From the NCBI GenBank assembly GCA_937902125.1, contig CALDIB010000070.1:1-31896 (forward strand): 31,896 bases of DNA, written 5' to 3'. Positions within the stretch are counted from its first letter, which is position 1. Each line of letters opens with the position of its first letter. The notes below the pieces were generated by a model. That model searched no databases and was not told the DNA's origin. It saw only the letters and a list, made by a program, of their open reading frames with translations. Below are positions 29,967 to 31,896 of this stretch, piece by piece. The position numbers and the translations under genes were made by a program. The DNA is from an uncultured Treponema sp. (GTDB taxonomy: Bacteria > Spirochaetota > Spirochaetia > Treponematales > Treponemataceae).

Positions 29967-30036
29967 AACCCCCGGTGGTGTTTCCACCACGCGCCCCTTC
30001 CAAGGGCGTACCTTAAACCAACTCAGACATCTTTCC
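29949..30036 (-). tRNA. tRNA-Ser (anticodon GGA)
   Basis: An 88-nt tRNA. The acceptor stem GGAAAGA/TCTTTCC pairs fully with discriminator G. The anticodon arm is CGCCC-TTGGAAG-GGGCG with anticodon GGA, reading UCC and UCU. A long variable arm (TGGTGGAAACACCA) marks it as a serine-type class II tRNA, and the T arm is GGGGGTTCGAATCCCCC. CCA is not encoded. It has its own promoter. Confidence 0.96.
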
Positions 30037-30048
30037 AAAGAGCGCCTT

Positions 30049-30077
30049 ATTATAACGCGCGGGAAAAAAAATTGCAA
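30049..30077 (-). promoter_or_regulatory. tRNA-Ser promoter
   Basis: Minus strand TTGCAA (30072-30077), 17-bp spacer, TATAAT (30049-30054), 12 nt before the mature tRNA 5' end. Confidence 0.75.
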
Positions 30078-30167
30078 GCAAAAAAAACAGAAAGCGCCGG
30101 CGCCGGAACTTTTTTTTCGGCGCGTTTTAGGCTTTCAAATGTCAGCCTTTCCGCGCGCGTTTTAGGG

Positions 30168-30205
30168 AAGCGCTGATTGACGCTTGAAGCGATTAATCAG
30201 CGCTT
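30168..30205. repeat. 38-bp imperfect palindrome at the end of the lipoprotein gene
   Basis: AAGCGCTGATT (30168-30178) and AATCAGCGCTT (30195-30205) are perfect inverted arms, enclosing a second small inverted repeat (GCTT-G-AAGC). The minus-strand stop codon (30197-30199) lies inside the arm. On the plus strand five T follow. It probably acts as a terminator or 3'-end stabiliser. Confidence 0.55.
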
Positions 30206-31594
30206 TTTCGCCGCCTTTAAAATTTCGGCGAGCGCGGCGCTCGCGCTTTCGTAGTCGGCCAAATAAGCCCTGAACGCATCTTCGTTTTGCATTTGGAACT
30301 CGGCCTCTTCCAAGAACATTCTTCCATACGGGCCGCTGTAGGGGGTCTTCTTTTTCCAGCCTTGGCTTTCGGCGGCGGCTCTCAAAGAAGCCAAGAAGGC
30401 CTTGTCCTTTGTAGTTCCCTTTCTTCCGATATAAAAGCCCGCCTTTCCCTCGTCAACGGAAGAGCGGTTGCGGCTCCAAACCATAGCGCCAAGAACGTGC
30501 TCGCCCAAGTCCACGGCGGGAAGCGTTCGGCCGCAGCTTGAGGAAGTGTATGGGTTTGAAAGCATGGGGAATGAAGTTCCTGCCTTGCTTTGCGCGAGCT
30601 TGAGGACATTCTCCGTCATCGTCCACAAATCTTGGCTGTCAGCCAACATGGCGTGAACGGAAGAATTTTCAGGAACGCCCTGCGAGCCGCTTGAATCCGA
30701 AAGCGCGGCTTCTTGAGCCGGCGAACTTTGCGAAGAAGAATTGGACGCCGACTGGCCGCTTGACAACGGGCCAACAGAGGAAGCGTTTGACACAGCGCCT
30801 GAAAGCGCGGGAGCGGCTTCCTTCTTTGCCAACGCGTCAAGGGTTGCCGGAGCGAACAACGCGTTGTCCGTGACCCAATTGGACTGAATCATTACATTTC
30901 CTGGATTAGAGCCTGCGAGCGTGTCATAGTCCTTTCCAAAATAAGGGTTGTACTTTCCGGCGGGAACATCAATTCCAAATTGGTTGCAACCGCGCGCCAC
31001 AATGGTGTAGTCCGTAACGCCTGTTTTTACGGCGGTTCCAATGGCGTCAACAATCACGCCCACAAGCGCGAAAATTCCTCCGCTGTTGGCAAGGCCGCTC
31101 TTGAATGACGTGTCGCAAACGCAATTCATCTTTCTTGAATATACTGTATTTCCTGTAGAAGCGGAGCGAAGTATGTATTCAATCTCAACGTCAACCTTTC
31201 CGCCTACAGGATGTTTTTTCCAGTTGGTTATTCTAGTGAACAAAAGCAAGTCCGCGCCGAATGTCCGGCGGAACGCGGTTATGTCCGATTCTATGAAAAG
31301 CTCTGAATCATAGGCGCTTTCTTGCTGAAGCGTTTCGTAAGAAAGAAGCGGAGGGAACACATAGTAGCCACGGTTTGCCATCGTCGTCTGCAACGTGTAG
31401 TAAAAATAATCCTTCGCGTCAACATTGTTCGTCTGGTTTATCGGCGGCATTACCAAAATTGAAGCAGGCGGCGTTTCTGTGTAGAACTCAGGCCACGCCT
31501 CCATATTTTTTGTCACATTCTTTGAAGCGCAAGAAACAAAGGCAAGCTCCACAAACAACGCCGCGATTGCAAAAAACAGGTTTATCTTTTTCAT
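30197..31594 (-). CDS. GNA1162-like (DUF799) lipoprotein with C-terminal extension
   Basis: A 465-residue protein with a lipoprotein signal (hydrophobic 5-19, lipobox FVSC, Cys22). Residues about 40-210 follow the GNA1162/DUF799 pattern: PASILVMPPINQTNNVDAKDYF, ANRGYYVFPPLLSYETLQQ, FGADLLLFTRITNWKKHP, then strands ending in YSRKM. Related lipoproteins are encoded with CsgG-like and DUF4810 proteins and are thought to form a surface-secretion or envelope complex. Beyond the usual length of about 220 residues there is a Ser-rich linker (about 263-318) and a further 145 residues of unknown fold (320-465), ending in a Lys/Ala-rich helix. GAGAGGTG ribosome site; 3 bp after the DUF4810-like gene. 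Confidence 0.82.
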   Translation of the reverse strand: MKKINLFFAIAALFVELAFVSCASKNVTKNMEAWPEFYTETPPASILVMPPINQTNNVDAKDYFYYTLQTTMANRGYYVFPPLLSYETLQQESAYDSELFIESDITAFRRTFGADLLLFTRITNWKKHPVGGKVDVEIEYILRSASTGNTVYSRKMNCVCDTSFKSGLANSGGIFALVGVIVDAIGTAVKTGVTDYTIVARGCNQFGIDVPAGKYNPYFGKDYDTLAGSNPGNVMIQSNWVTDNALFAPATLDALAKKEAAPALSGAVSNASSVGPLSSGQSASNSSSQSSPAQEAALSDSSGSQGVPENSSVHAMLADSQDLWTMTENVLKLAQSKAGTSFPMLSNPYTSSSCGRTLPAVDLGEHVLGAMVWSRNRSSVDEGKAGFYIGRKGTTKDKAFLASLRAAAESQGWKKKTPYSGPYGRMFLEEAEFQMQNEDAFRAYLADYESASAALAEILKAAKKR

Positions 31595-31597
31595 GCG

Positions 31598-31896
31598 TCA
31601 CCTCTCAACCTTTCTGATTACTCCGCTCATAAACTGAGCGCTTTCGGGATAAAGTTCCATCTCCTTTCTAAGCAAGGCCTTTCCTTCCTCAACATTTCCG
31701 GCCTTTATCATAAGATAGCCGTAGTCGGCGCAAACTCCAGGCGGAATTGTCTGCCGTATTGTGTCGGCCTGACCTTCCATTATTTTTTGATAGGTGGCAA
31801 AAAGTTCTTCGGTGTTTTCTTCGTCGCCTCCTTTTACATACTGGCCTTTCGCTGAAAATTGTGGGTAAATATGGTAAAATCCCCTCATGGAAACAA
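31598..31896 (-). CDS. DUF4810-like lipoprotein, partial (5' end outside the window)
   Basis: The frame is open to the window edge; the first ATG seen is at 31888, but no signal peptide precedes the domain, so the start probably lies beyond 31896. The 96 visible residues hold the DUF4810 hallmarks: FYHIYPQFSAKGQYVKGGDEEN, TIPPGVCADYGYLMIKAGNVEEGKALLRKEMELYPESAQFMSGVI. The family pairs with GNA1162-type lipoproteins, as here (3 bp apart). A CsgG-family gene would be expected further upstream. Molecular role unknown. Confidence 0.75.
   Translation of the reverse strand, partial: VSMRGFYHIYPQFSAKGQYVKGGDEENTEELFATYQKIMEGQADTIRQTIPPGVCADYGYLMIKAGNVEEGKALLRKEMELYPESAQFMSGVIRKVER

Noticed and set aside
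29931..30176. Open frames on the plus strand across the tRNA-Ser gene
   Set aside because: They are antisense to a well-formed tRNA and its promoter.
31875..31896. Possible leaderless plus-strand gene (TAAAAT, 6 nt, ATG at 31887)
   Set aside because: It matches the leaderless spacing, but the opposite strand carries a DUF4810-like gene whose start should lie beyond the window edge; only three codons are visible.

Overview
The window reads as chromosomal DNA of a spirochaete, most likely a host-associated Treponema. The evidence is a class I lysyl-tRNA synthetase, a long Treponema-style serine hydroxymethyltransferase, a long ribose-phosphate pyrophosphokinase, a large protein resembling a spirochaete-specific family, several Lys/Ala-rich protein tails, and tightly packed genes in ATGA-overlapped operons. 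I see no rRNA, CRISPR array, transposase or phage gene. This taxonomic call is inference from gene content.

Layout. 1-7549: a secreted trypsin-like protease with a C-terminal barrel-like domain, a Fic-domain protein with a histone-H1-like tail, a DEAD-box helicase with an altered motif II, a response regulator/diguanylate cyclase divergent from an HPt protein, and a membrane protein. 7546-11091: lysS, then a LapA-like/SPOR envelope operon, then a gene-free stretch of about 390 bp. 11092-14053: prs followed by a sugar-kinase/HAD-phosphatase fusion. 14189-18256: a five-gene operon (unknown 574-aa protein, pgeF, an aminotransferase-like remnant, a small membrane protein, an ASCH protein), divergent from a ZIP metal transporter. 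19206-21131: glyA with a four-hairpin leader and a structured 3' region. 21227-26073: a histidine phosphatase, then a three-gene metal-ATPase cluster (small membrane protein, P1B-type ATPase, HMA-like protein). Divergent from that cluster is an outer-membrane protein/DUF6442-like/HTH operon with a twin palindromic operator. 26070-28854: a cation/proton antiporter and an adenylate cyclase. 28979-31896: a SanA-like protein, tRNA-Ser(GGA) beside degenerate repeats built from its own 3' end, and a GNA1162-like lipoprotein with a DUF4810-like partner running off the window.

The best candidate for an under-described system is 22025-24747. The ATPase lacks the usual CPC motif and sits between a 70-aa membrane-anchored protein and an HMA-like protein, a set reminiscent of ferrosome (Fez) loci. 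The HMA-like gene ends in TAG, but the same frame continues for 29 Lys/Ala-rich codons. The divergent HTH operon could be co-regulated with it.

At least seven genes have a -10 box only 6-9 nt before an ATG and no Shine-Dalgarno sequence, which points to frequent leaderless transcription. Functions are called from motifs read by eye; no database search was run.
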